Assembly (NCBI GenBank): GCA_023630585.1
Contig: CM042541.1
Location: forward strand, 15,850,001 to 15,914,000
DNA length: 64,000 nucleotides
Direction: 5' to 3'
DNA from: Cranoglanis bouderius
Taxonomy: Eukaryota > Chordata > Actinopteri > Siluriformes > Cranoglanididae
The translations under genes were made by a program, and so were the position numbers. The first letter of the stretch is position 1. Every line of letters begins with the position of its first letter. Under the pieces are notes generated by a model. That model saw only the letters and a list, made by a program, of their open reading frames with translations, had not been told where the DNA came from and ran no database searches. Shown piece by piece: positions 45,914 to 59,600 of the stretch.

Positions 45914-48900
45914 CACAGGTGCATCTCAATAAATAAGAATGTCGTGGAAAAGTTCATTTATTTTAGTAATTCAACTCAAATTGTGAAACTCGTGTATTAA
46001 ATAAATTCAGTGCACACAGACTGAAGTAGTTTAAGTCTCTGGTTCTTTTAATTGTGATGATTTTGGCTCACATTTAACAAAAACCCACCAATTCACTATC
46101 TCAACAAATTAGAATACTTCATAAAACCAATAAAAAACATTTTTAGTGAATTGTTGGCCTTCTGGAAAGTATGTTCATTTACTGTACATGTACTCAATAC
46201 TTGGTAGGGGCTCCTTTTGCTTTAATTACTGCCTCAATTCGGCGTGGCATGGAGGTGATCAGTTTGTGGCACTGCTGAGGTGGTATGGAAGCCCAGGTTT
46301 CTTTGACAGTGGCCTTCAGCTCATCTGCATTTTTTGGTCTCTTGTTTCTCATTTTCCTCTTGACAATACCCCATAGATTCTCTATGGGGTTCAGGTGTGG
46401 TGCGTTTGCTGGCCAGTCAAGCACACCAACACCATGGTCATTTAACCAACTTTTGGTGCTTTTGGCAGTGTGGGCAGGTGCCAAATCCTGCTGGAAAATT
46501 AAATCAGCATCTTCAAAAAGCTGGTCAGCAGAAGGAAGCATGAAGTGCTCCAAAATTTCTTGGTAAACGGGTGCAGTGACTTTGGTTTTCAAAAAACACA
46601 ATGGACCAACACCAGCAGATGACATTACACCCCAAATCATCACAGACTGTGGAAACTGAACACTGGACTTCAAGCAACTTGGGCTATGAGCTTCTCCACC
46701 CTTCCTCCAGACTCTAGGACCTTGGTTTCCAAATGAAATACAAAACTTGCTCTCATCTGAAAAGAGGACTTTGGACCACTGGGCAACAGTCCAGTTCTTC
46801 TTCTCCTTAGCCCAGGTAAGACGCCTCTGACGTTGTCTGTGGTTCAGGAGTGGCTTAACAAGAGGAATACGACAACTGTAGCCAAATTCCTTGACACGTC
46901 TGTGTGTGGTGGCTCTTGATGCCTTGACCCCAGCCTCAGTCCATTCCTTGTGAAGTTCACTCAAATTCTTGAATCGATTTTGCTTGACAATCCTCATAAG
47001 GCTGCGGTTCTCTCGGTTGGTTGTGCATCTTTTTCTTCAACACTTTTTCCTTCCACTCAACTTTCTGTTAACATGCTTGGATACAGCACTCTGTGAACAG
47101 CCAGCTAATTTGGCAATGAATGTTTGTGGCTTACCTAGTGAACCAAACTGAGAGACCATTTTGAAGGCTCAGGAAACCTTTGCAGGTGTTTTGAGTTGAT
47201 TAGCTGATTAGCATGTCACCATATTCTAATTTGTTGAGATAGTGAATTGGTGGGTTTTTGTTAAATGTGAGCCAAAATCATCACAATTAAAAGAACCAAA
47301 GACTTAAACTACTTCAGTCTGTGTGCATTGAATTTATTTAATACACGAGTTTCACAATTTGAGTTGAATTACTGAAATAAACGAACTTTTCCACGACATT
47401 CTAATTTATTGAGATGCACCTGTATATATAAATAACATATTAACATAATAACATATATATATAATAACATGTTATATAAGTAACATATGCTGGCAAGCCG
47501 GGTCTTCATAAATGTTCATTATGAATTGGGAAGCGAATGGATTATTTTGAATCTTATACAATCTTTAAAAATTTATATTTAACTCTGACTGTAAAACACA
47601 GCTAACACATCAGGGTGTGGTTCCACCTTTAGGCTCTGGTTCTCCAGTCTGACTGTGGTGCTCTCTGTGGTCATACTGTGCAGCCGGTCCAGAAGTCCAT
47701 CTCTCTCCGCTCGGGTTTTCTCCTCAAGCGCATGCAGCTGCTCCATCAGGTCTGTGATCCGGCTGGAAGGAACCAAAAGGGTGGTCTATTAGGGGGTCTG
47801 CACACTGTATCTCTATTTTGAACAAAAGACACTATTATAAACACTTTAGTGCTCACCTGTTCAGCAGTGTTATCTCCACCTCCAGCTGGCCTTTCTCCTT
47901 CAGCTCTTTTGCGTGCCGACTGCTCCAGTTCTCTGCAGTTAAAACAGCATCTGCCAGCCGGGCTTCCTACCATTCACATATAAAGAGAAGAGTTAAGCTT
48001 CATGTCGTCACATATTTCCATTTGCAGCATCTTATATACAGTACCCTCCACTAATATTGGCACCCCTGGTAAATATGAGCAAAGAAGGCCATGAAAAATT
48101 GTCTTTACTGTTTAACCTTTTGATATTTTGTTTAAAAAAAAATCACAAAAAAAAAAAACAATTGCAAACACAACACAGGTTTACAAAAAAATCTTAAATA
48201 TAGGTGTGCAACAATTAATGGCACCCCACAAACAAAACACAGGTTTATCAAAAAAAAATTGTTAAATCTAAGTAACAAATATTGAAAAATATATTTGAAG
48301 TATATTCCCATTGATATTTTAAAATTTTTTAGTACACCTAGGTGACTATATTGTCTCAACGCACTGTGAAGAGGATGGTTCGAGTGGCCAAAAAATCTCC
48401 AAGGATCACAGCTGGAGAATTGCAGAAGTCAGTTGCGTCTTGGGGTCAGAAAGTCTCCAAAACTACAATCTGAAGTCATCTACAACACCACAAGTTGTTT
48501 GGAAGGGTTTTAAGAAAAAAGCCTCTACTCTCATCCAAAAACAAACTCAAGCGTCTTCAGTTTGCCAGACACTACTGGAACTTCAAATGGGATCTGCCAG
48601 AGGACCTGGACACTTTGTTAGGATACATGGCATCAAGGACTCTATCAAATATCAACAGATATTAAATTAAAACCTGACTGCCTCTGCCAGAAAGCTTCAA
48701 ATGGGCCGTGGTTGAATCTTCCAAAATGACAATGAACCAAAACATACATCATAATCAACACAAAAACGGTTTACTGCCCACAAAATCGAGGTCCTGCCAT
48801 GGCCAGCCCAGTCCCCTGACTTGAAACCCATAAAAAAAACTGTGAGGTGAACTAAAGAGGAGAGTCCACCAGTGTGGACCTTGAAATCTGAAGGATCTGG

Positions 48901-49233
48901 AGAGATTCTGTATGGAGGAATGGTCTCAGATCCCTTGCCATGTATTCTCCAACCTCATCAGGCATTATAGGAGAAGACTCAGAGCTATCTTGGCAAAGGG
49001 TGGTAGCACAAAGTATTAACTAAAAGGGTGCCAATAATTGTGGCACACACATATTTAACAAAGATATATTTTTTGGATAAACCTGTGTTTTGTTTGCAAT
49101 TGTTTGATATTCATGAGAACAGAGTATTTTTGTGAATGTTTTGAACAAAAGATCAAAAGGTTAAACAATAAAGACAATTTCTCCACAGCCTTCTGTGCTC
49201 ATATTTACCAAGGGTGCCAATATTATAGGAGGG

Positions 49234-49316
<83 letters not shown>

Positions 49317-50640
49317 TTTAAAGAATAATTTAAAGAATTCAAAGAAGATTACTACAAAATATCTGGAGAACATAAATTTTAACTAAATATGATCAGATAG
49401 TAATGTTTTCTTGTTCATTTGTGCTGCTTTGTATGTTTTATGACAAATTAATCTTTGAGGCTTGTGCGGGCTGAGAAATAAAAAGGATATTGAAAGAATG
49501 TTGTTTTTGGCACAAAAAGAAATAAGAACCCAGATTATTCTGTCTTGTAATTCAGTGGTGGCCTGTATGGTATCACACACTGGTCAATATCCTAAGCAGG
49601 AACCTTTGGTGACAAAGGTTTTGGAAACTCCAAACCGGGTCTCTCACTGCTCTCACCATTTCAGTCAGCTGAGCACTGAGGTGTCCTGCGGTGTCCTCAC
49701 TGCGCTCTGCTCTCTGTTTCAGTGCACGTGTGGCTTTCTTCAGTGCCTCTTTATCCACCTCGGCCCGCTGCTTCAGTTCCCGCATCTGCGCCTGCACATG
49801 CTCCAGCTCTCCCTGCTGCTGACCAGCTGCTCGCTCCAGGTTCTGAACCAATCAGAGAAAAGAAACAGTGGCAGTGTGTTACTGATGTTGGCTCAGGAGA
49901 TAGACTGCATGTTTTCTTTAATTTAGCTAAATCTTGTAAAGAAAAAGAAAATATATAATTTACAAATTACCATTTTGTCTGGAGTATCAGACACATTCCC
50001 ATTTAGTGTTTTGACTTACTGAATAATTATGATGTTGTGGCAGTGATGTTGGGCAGCTACCTGTCCGAATGCAGGTAGCTAAAGCAATAATCCGTGTTGT
50101 GACAAAAGTAGCTTAACTACACTGAAGCAACTTATGCAACTTCAGTCAACCCTTATTATAAATAATAAAGGACACTCTTCTTAAATGCTCTTCCTACCAC
50201 TCATCACAATATATACTGGTTGGAAAAAAATCCTTTATCATATGAATACATTTATTTTTTCCATCCTCTTTTATTGTCTTAATTTCTCTTCTGAATTTCC
50301 CCATATTATATACATAATGTGAATTATTATTAGTACTGTTATTATTGTTATTAATATAACAACAACAATAATGTAAAAAAAATAAAATAAAATAAACAAA
50401 TAAAAAAAAAAATTGCCTTATTTTAATTCTTAGCATTTTTATGTATAATTTTCAGGATTGGGGGTAAAGCAGTGTTTTTATTTTTATTTTTTACAACCTA
50501 AGTGGAATAAAATTACAAAATAATTCCAAATATAATAAAAAAAAATCAAAATAATATAAAATACTCAAAAGAATCTGCCTGACTAACAATTTGTTCATTA
50601 AAACAGTTTAGTGTAGTCACTAACTTCATTAAGACATATA

Positions 50641-50694
<54 letters not shown>

Positions 50695-53600
50695 GGAAAT
50701 CGTTCAACCATGACTTCCTGTTCCGTATAATATGAGGTAACACGTAGGCCAAATTCCCTTAGTCTTTCATAACAATTGGTAAGGCCAAGGAATATAGCTG
50801 TGATGTGGAGCAAAAGGTTATTGAGCTTCACAAAATGGGAAGTGGCTATAAGAAAATAGCACAAGCATTGAAAATGCCCATTTCCACCATCAGGGCAATA
50901 ATTAAGAAGTTCCAGTCAACTGGAAATGTTATGAATCAACCTGGAAATGGACGTGTGTCTATATTGTCTCAATGCACTGCAAAGAGTGCACTGGTTTGAG
51001 TGGCCAAAAACTCTCCAAGGATCACAGCTGGAGAATTGCAGAAGTTAGTTGCTTCTTGGGGTCAGAAAGTCTCCAAAACTACAATCCAAAGTCACCTAAA
51101 TCACTACAAGTTGTTTGGAAGGGTTTCAAGAAAAAAGCTTCTACTCTCATCCAAAAACAAACTCAAGCGTCTTCAGTTTGCCAGACACTACTGGAACTTC
51201 AAATGGGCTCAGGTTCTATGGTCAGATGAAACCAAAATAGAGCTTTTTGGCAATACAAAAGACAAATTTTCCACAGCCGTCTATGCCCATATTTACCAAT
51301 GGTTCCAATATTAGTGGAGGGCACTGTATGTTGTGCATGTTAGGAAAATGTAATATGATGTAATATGATGTGACATGATGTAAGGTTCTGAACCGAAACA
51401 AAAATTAGTGATGCTACAATGTTATGAGTGCAAAAAAAGTGGTTGTTAACTAACTAATAGCTTTACTATCCACACTGTGATTACTGGTAGCTCAGCTAAA
51501 CAATTAGCCAGTTAAATTAGGATTTTTTAGGATTAGATATCTTAAAAATGTTACTTATTTTACTAGGATTTTTTTTTTCAAATATTGTTTAAAGGAATAC
51601 AGCATATACTGGAAAATAAAACAATCTACCTTAATCTGGACTGAAAGGCGGTTATTTTCTGCTTCCTTGTTGCGTAGTTGGCCCTGCAGATGAGCTCGAG
51701 TCGATTCTAGGGACTTGGACAGCTCGCTCGTGGTCTTCACATGTTCCTGTCATGGTGAGTTAAACATGTTGTTATGTGTTAAACAGGACACATTATAAGC
51801 TACACTGTAGATCTAATGGTAAACGTGTAGATGTGGATTTGCTCACACGAGAGTACCTTCTCGTTCTCTAAAAGGCAGGCAAGGTCAGCGACTTCTTTCT
51901 CTTTATCCTGAAGCTTCATCTGAAGATGCTACAGAGGAGAGACTTTCTCAGTGTTATACTCTCAGCATCTGCATGCCATAACTAGACTATGTACGTCCTG
52001 ATTAAAAATGTATTCTTCTTCTTCTTCTTCTTCTTATTATTATTACTATTCCATGTAGAAAACAAACCGAGTTTTCTGCCTCGACTTCAGTGAGCCTCTT
52101 CAGTAGAGAGTCTTTCTGCTCTAGTAGTTGAAGTGAGTCCATCTGTCAAGAAAAAAATGAAATCAGCATCAACAGGCTCCACAGTACCAGCTCATCTCTG
52201 CTCTCCCTGCTGAAAGAAAGACAGCACCTCACGCTCATGCTGCTCCCTCAGGAGGCGGCGCAGTGTTCGGTTCGTTCTCTCAAATGTTTCCAACTTCTGC
52301 AGGAGGAGATCCTTCTGCCGGGCCAGCAACGAAGAGTCAGAGCCTGTCATCCGCTTCTCCTGAGGGAGAAAACAATTATATACCAAACGGTGTTCTTTAA
52401 TAGTGTTGGGCGATCTTCTCCATAGTCATATCGTCAGCCTGTGAGATCGCCAATACACAATATTATCGCGCGGGGGCGGGGCAATAGTTATTATTTGCTA
52501 ATTTATTTGCTCATTTATTACATATTATATTTATTATATATGCAGTTTTTACAATATATTTTATTATATTATTATAATAAAATACTTACCTCTCCTCCCT
52601 CCAGAAACATTGCCTCTGCCTCGGAATCAATATATGATTCATCACTATTTACTTCTGAAACGTCATCCCCAGACTCATCGCTTTCACGCCTAGTACATTC
52701 TTTCAGCACATATTGGAGCGAGTATATTTGTTTTCTTTGTCCGTTTTGACATAATTCACCTTCCAAAAGTCAGTCACAGTCACAAAACTACACTTTTCAC
52801 CTTTTACGTACGGACGCACAAAACACTTGCCATTGGTTAGCCAGCATTACGCACAGACTTTTAAGTTGAAGTGTTGAAACTTCCCACTAAAGCAGCATAT
52901 CATATTTTTCAGAATTTCATTGGCTATACGATGTGTCAGTCATCCACACAATAGGTTGCAATAGGCTCGAGCTTTTCACGAAGGAAAAAGGGAAGGCACT
53001 TCATTTCAATGAGGATTCTCATTGGCTATTAAAGGCTATGGACAGGATAAGGAAGCTCCTATTAGCTCAAATGAGCTGTCAATCGAAAGGTCAGAGTGCA
53101 TCGGCCATTTTGATATCAAGACATCAGTAATGTTTACATGCGAAGTTATTACGGAGAACACGTGAAAGATTTGGCACATATGTTGGTAATTTGAAATGAT
53201 GCAGCAACAGTCCGTGGGTGTTTATTAATGTAATAATGTGTTTTGGACTAAATATTTTACTTGATTGAATCGTTTGGACCTTTCCCAATGTACCAAGACT
53301 GTTTTTGTCAGGATGTTATTGATCAGTGGACTACTATGAGGCTTCATAGGTGAGTTGCCTCAATTTTGTAATTGTTTGTTAGTATGTTGGTGGTCTGACA
53401 GAGACGTTGATTGTACCTCCTGTTGTGATTGTGTCTTGAAATGGTTTATATCAATCGAATCACAAGAATCTTAGATTTCCAAAGATATATCACATGAGTA
53501 CCTACGTACACACAGCAGTTGTGTAAATAGCATAGTTTTGTAATTAACAGTGTGACAGGCCACCCGCGGGCCGTTGGATTGTTAACAGTGGGAAAATGAG

Positions 53601-56600
53601 CCAAATATCATCTTGACATATTGTCAAAGGCATCAGCTATCGGCAATATCTCTGACTATCGCCGATCCCCGATATCATCGCCTATTGGCACAACCTTAAA
53701 TATCTGGCTATGGATCTGTTGTCTAGGTAACAATGACAAATGCAAGCAAAAAGGCTGTCCTTATTCTATAATAGTGAGTAAATGCTGACACACTCACAGT
53801 CCTGGACATACGGCTAACGGCGTCTCGGAGAGCCAGGACCTGCTTAGTGGCTGCAGTGCTGTCGAGTTCTGCCTCCAGTAGCTTCCTGAGCAGAACATCC
53901 TTCTCTTGCTGCAGGTTCTCTCTCTCCAACCTGACCAAGAGCACACAGAGACAATCAGGGGAAATATCTTAACCCATTTTTATTAATCATTTACCACTGA
54001 ACCAGTCCAACAGTTGCTACATATAGTGGTGGCTATTTGTTAGAGTCAATGCCCCTATATTAAATAGCACACATGGTCATAGGGTCCTTATTTACAGGTT
54101 CCTGTGAAATCCACAAGGCCCTAAGGTGTTGAATTTCTCATTCTGTAGATCAAAATGGATCTCTCAGGAACAGCAGGGATCTACAGTGCTGTGAGAAAGT
54201 TTTTGCCACCATCCTGATTTCCTCTGTTTATGTATATCTCATGCTAAATTGTTTCAGAAATTTAAACAAAATCTAAGATAAAACAAAGGCAACCTGAGTA
54301 AACACAAAGGTTTACTAGTTTTTTAAATGATAATGTTATTTACTGAAGCACAAAGGTTATCCACAAAGGTTATCCAATACCAACTGGGCCTGTGTGAAAA
54401 TGTATATGCCCCCGTAGTTACTAATTCCCCAAATCTATGAAGCGGTATTCATAATGGGGTTCAGCTGGACTAGACACAACCAGGCCTGATTACTGCAAAC
54501 CCTGTTCAATCAAATCAACACTTAAATAGAACTTTTTCAACAGCATGAAGTTGGTTAAAAGGTCTTAACCAGTAACACACTATGTTACAAACCTATTGCA
54601 AAGGCTCTGGGACTCCAAAGGACCACAGTGAGAGCCATTATCTCCAAATGGAAAAACTCAGCACAGTAGTGAACCTTCCCAAAATTGGTTGACCTTCCAA
54701 AATTCCTCCAAGAGCACAGCAACTACTCATCCAGGAAGTCACCCAAGGACAACATCAAAGGACCTAGAGGCCTCTCTTGCATCAATAAAGGTCACTGTTC
54801 ATGACTATCAGAAAGACACTGGGCAAAAATGGCATCCATGGAAGAGTGGAGAGGCAAAAAACATTGCTAAACCAGAAGAACATTAAGGCTCATCTGAATT
54901 TTGCCAAAACTCATTTTGATGATCTTCAAAACTTTTGGGAGAATGTTCTGTGCACTAATGAGTCGAAAGTGGAACTGTTTGGAAGACAGGGGTCCCGTTA
55001 CATCTGGCGTAAACACAGAATTCCCCAAAAAATCATCATACCTACGGTCAAGCATGGTGGCGGAAGTGTGATGGTGTGGGGATGCTTTGCTGCTTCAGGG
55101 CCTGGGCAACTTGCAATAATTGAGGGAACCATGAATTCTGCTCTCTACCGGAAAATCCTAGAGGAGAATGTCCGGTCTTCAGTCCGTAAGTTAAAAATCA
55201 AGAGCAACTGGATTATGCAGCAAGACAATGATCCAAAGCATCAAAGAAGTAAATCCTAGTTCTAGAAGTAAGCGAAAGACTGATCTCCAGTGATCGGAAG
55301 CGTTTGGTTGCAGTTATTGCTGCTAAAGGTGGCACAACCAGATTTTAAGTTTAAGGGGGAAATTAGTTTTCACATGGGTGATAGGTGTTGGATAACTTTT
55401 TTTGTTCAATAAAATAAATAAATAAAAACTGTAAAAGACAACTCAGGTTGTCTTTGTTTTATGTTGCATTTCGTTTGAAGATCTAAAACTATTGTATGAG
55501 ATGTACACAAAAATAGAAGAAATCAATATTAACTGAATACAAATAACTTTTCACAGCACTGCTAATCACGATCAGCTACAATCAAAGTTGTTATAGCTAT
55601 GATTTAGTTGTTATAAGCCTTATTTGGTGGTTACGTATAAATATTTAAAATAAATAAATTTATATATTATATTTCTAAATGTATAAATAACATTAGCTTG
55701 AATATGACATCAGTTATAATTTTAATAGAACAATTTTCCTTCTGATTTCTTGTGTGGGTTGCAGTAAAAAATGAATTTACAATAATTATTAAACAGCAAA
55801 CACAAGTGTCGATTTAAAGAAAATTAGTAAATGTTTAAAATCTCCAAAGTGTAAATGGTTTGGGTGTGTGTAATGTTCTCATGAAAAATGTGTAAAAGCT
55901 CTCATGATAATGTTACATTGTTTTGCCTAATGTGCCTAATATTTAACGGGTCTAACTGTGCCATTTGAGACATAGCTTCTGAGTGTCAAACCTGCCGTAG
56001 CTGTTTTCCTCCAGTATTTTCTCCATGGACTCCCGAAGGAGTGTGTTCTCTCGCTCTGTGATTTCTAGCTCCTTGGCGACTTCGGCCAGCTCCTCCTCCT
56101 GCTCGGCGATGACACGCTGTGAGACGCTTAGCCTCTCAGACTGACGCTCTAGCTGCTGCGCCTTCTTACGCAGCTCCACCTGCAAAACACACTTTCATCA
56201 ATCAGACTCTGTTATCTGTAACACAGCTAGAAGAAATGTAGACCTGTTCAGTCTAGGCAGCTATGCCTCACTCATTGTACCCATCATATACAACATCTGC
56301 TCCTCTTATTTAATGGTTGCTGCTCATGTTTTACGTAGTGTTTTTTATGTGCTGCAGTGGGTTGAGAATCAAACGAATCCAACAAATCAAAGAGTTTCAC
56401 TTAAACAAAGGTGGTGCTGTTTCAGTTAACCTTTTTTAATACCTTTTCTCCTTTTTTACTTTTGTTTTGAGTTAAAAAGCACATTCAGGCTGGAAATAAT
56501 GTCAGCCCAGATTCTGGTTTTACCCATCTAGACTTTAATGGATTGTGAAATGTATATCTTATACTATTTGTATTATTATAATAATAATAATATTGCATGA

Positions 56601-59600
56601 TGTTTAAATGTGGATGAAATACTACAGAAAAACAAGAATGATGTTTTGAAGCGATGAAGTGATTGATACTAATGAATTGTGCACAATATGACATGAACTA
56701 GCCAAGTTAAAAATAAACAGTTGGTTTTGACAAAAGCTGAATCGTTACATAATCATCTGTGGGCATTTCCACAATGTACAGTCTTAAAATTAAAATATTT
56801 GTAAAAGGATTTTGTAAGTTTTGACGTCTGACTTTGAACAGCTTTTCAGTTTGCTGCAATTGCCAATAAAGTGGTTTGGTTTTTCACTGTAAGTGATTTC
56901 GCTGTCCCAAGTTCAAGTTCATGGCAATCATGTACTCAAATTGTTCAAGATGTCATGGTTCCTCAATTCCAGGCGAGCTGGTTTCTGGTGCTGGAACCAA
57001 TCTGATATTGCAGGGGCAAAGTGCTATGTGCGGTTCTCTAGCACTCACTTCGTTCTTTAGTGAGCTGACCTCGGTCATCAGGCTATCGATCTTCCTCTCA
57101 TACTGGTTGATGCGTCCGTGCAGAGCTTCCTCCTCATCAGTGGAGAGATCTTCCAGACGGAGAGCGGAGCGCGAAGGGTCTGGCTCAGGTAGGGGGGCGA
57201 TCTCCAAGCGATGACTCGGACCCTAAACAACAAATGATAATTTATGAGAAATAAAAATTTGTACCATTTTGTCATTCTATTCCTCTTCACACAGAATACA
57301 GAAACCTAGTTTCTTGCTTGATGTTTAAATAAACAATAGATCCACTACTGCCAGGTCCACTACTCATCACTCCCTTGTAATTTTTGCTTAGTGCTTAGTA
57401 CTTAGTATCTTTCTTTTTCAGACTTTTTCTCCCCATTGTACTGTTTTTCCTCTCTTTATTATATAAAGCACTTGGAGATGTTTTTAACATCATAAACAGT
57501 TCTGGGAGTCAGAAACTTCCATTACATGTTCAATATATTGCAAAGTTAAAACAACAAAACTCCATGCCAACAGGGCTGCCTTAGTCTAGTCCTTCTTGTT
57601 ACTAATTTGAATGCATGAAATATTAGGGGTGGAATGTTACACTCAATGCAAAATAATGTGCTTTTTTGTTTGTTTAAAATAAATAAAAAATTTCTATGAA
57701 CAGACGTTTAATATCGTAAACAAAAGGTATTACAGGTTCACCATATATTAAAAATAAATAAATGTAAATTTACATTTATTTAGTAGAGATGCACCGATTG
57801 CAATTTTTTTGGCTGATTCTGATTTCCGATTTTTTTGTAAGTGTGACCTGCCGATACCGATTTTTGCAGATTCCAATTTTCTTTCTACGAACTATAATTG
57901 ACAGCATATACAAACAAAAATCTACTTTCCTTCAATGCAAAATTTTCATAATAAAAGAATTATTAAACATTACAATTTCCCCCAAACTGCACTAAGTTAC
58001 AGGATCTTCTCTCACTTAAACAACTCTCAAAATAAAGTGCTCTGTGACTGGAAAGAGGTAGAAATAACAATTAACTAAAAATGAGTTGCTTTATATAACA
58101 AAACAGATTATTTCCCACTATGTTTATAAATTGACCTTTTTCTCTTTTTTACTCGTCTCACAAAAATCCAAAGATTACAAGCCTATGAACAAAACCGAAG
58201 TGTACAATACTCTTCCAAATATTAATAGGTGCAGTGGCTAATAATTAAATAACAAGTGTAACAAGTAGAATTAGTTACTGCTCCTTTAAGGCAGAATGCT
58301 CTCTCTTGGGCAGTCGGTAGACGGAGCGCGAGCTATGATCATCGCATGTATGCATGTAAAGCCTGGTTATATTTCTGTTGCTCTTTGCCCTGTTTTATTT
58401 ATGTTCAGTAACGCAGTTGTTAGTGGAGTGTTTTGCAAACTGCCCCATGTGTGCGGGGGATCGACAACGCTGATAATAAACCACTGTGAAATATCAGATA
58501 TGTGAGTTTTGCTTACACCTGGCTACAACCATTCAGACTATCCGGCCTCTCTGTGTAAAGCGTTACACAAGGCACCTTTTCTTTGTTGCCAACATATGTA
58601 TACTTGAGCATTAATGGCAAGTTTTTCTTCATAAACAGAAGCATCTCTGCCTTGTCACCTGATAATCGGTTTCTCCTTTCATCTATCCCATGTCCAACCA
58701 AGCTAAACAAGCGATCACTTTCAACGCTTGTACATGGAGCAGAGAGGCTCGGGCAAGTGGAGCAAGCACAGGGAAATGATCTTTGTTGATCCTCCAGTAG
58801 GTCAATGGGTTTTCGCATTTTTGCCTTCGACATGTTTACATGCGGCTGTGAGCGTGGCTGTGATGTTATTGCCTGTGCCGCTGGCCGGCATCACCGGTCC
58901 GGGCCAAGCATGAGGAAAATCGGCTGATTCCGGTCCCTGGCCGGTCGATCGGTGCATCTCTATTATTTATACAAAGTCTCTGACTCAGGGAAAATTATGA
59001 AACATAATGATCTCCATAGTAGAGACTGGGGTGTCATTTTAACTGGAAATAAAGCTCCAAAGTTGGCTGAAATGTTATAGTACCGCAGCCTCTTTCTCTG
59101 CTGTGGTGTGATTATAGGTTACTTGATTATAACCCATAATATACATATATAACACATATATAATATATAACATGATTAAAGCCTATAAGGAGTATCGGTC
59201 GTAGTGATCCCGGAGCTATTGGTCACTTCACAAACACAGATGATTCCTGGTAATGGCGCAGGCCCTCCACGAAAGAATGTGACCAGTATGATCTCTATAT
59301 GTTTTAACTGTATGGGTAGTGCAGATTGGGACCTCTGGTATTCAGTCAGTGCAATTGCATTAGATGCACAGGATGCTGATGTACACGATGTGAATCACAC
59401 ATTCCCACAATGCACATTTTTGCATCAGGGTGCATCGTTATACCCCTTCAAACAGGAAGGAAGCTAATGAAGAAAAAATTATTTCAGACATTTGACCTTG
59501 CTGTGACTTTGATCCTGTTTGGATCAATTCCAAAATAACCCCCCCCCCATTTCAATTTGAAATTGATGCATGCAACACGTTCCAAAAAAGTTGGGAGAGG

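Noticed and set aside
45772..46000. Ile-Tyr repeat frames on both strands
   Set aside because: They are translations of a TA microsatellite; the same holds at 49,104-49,386.
58296..58505. 69-codon plus-strand frame
   Set aside because: It lies inside a hAT element and lacks any recognised domain.
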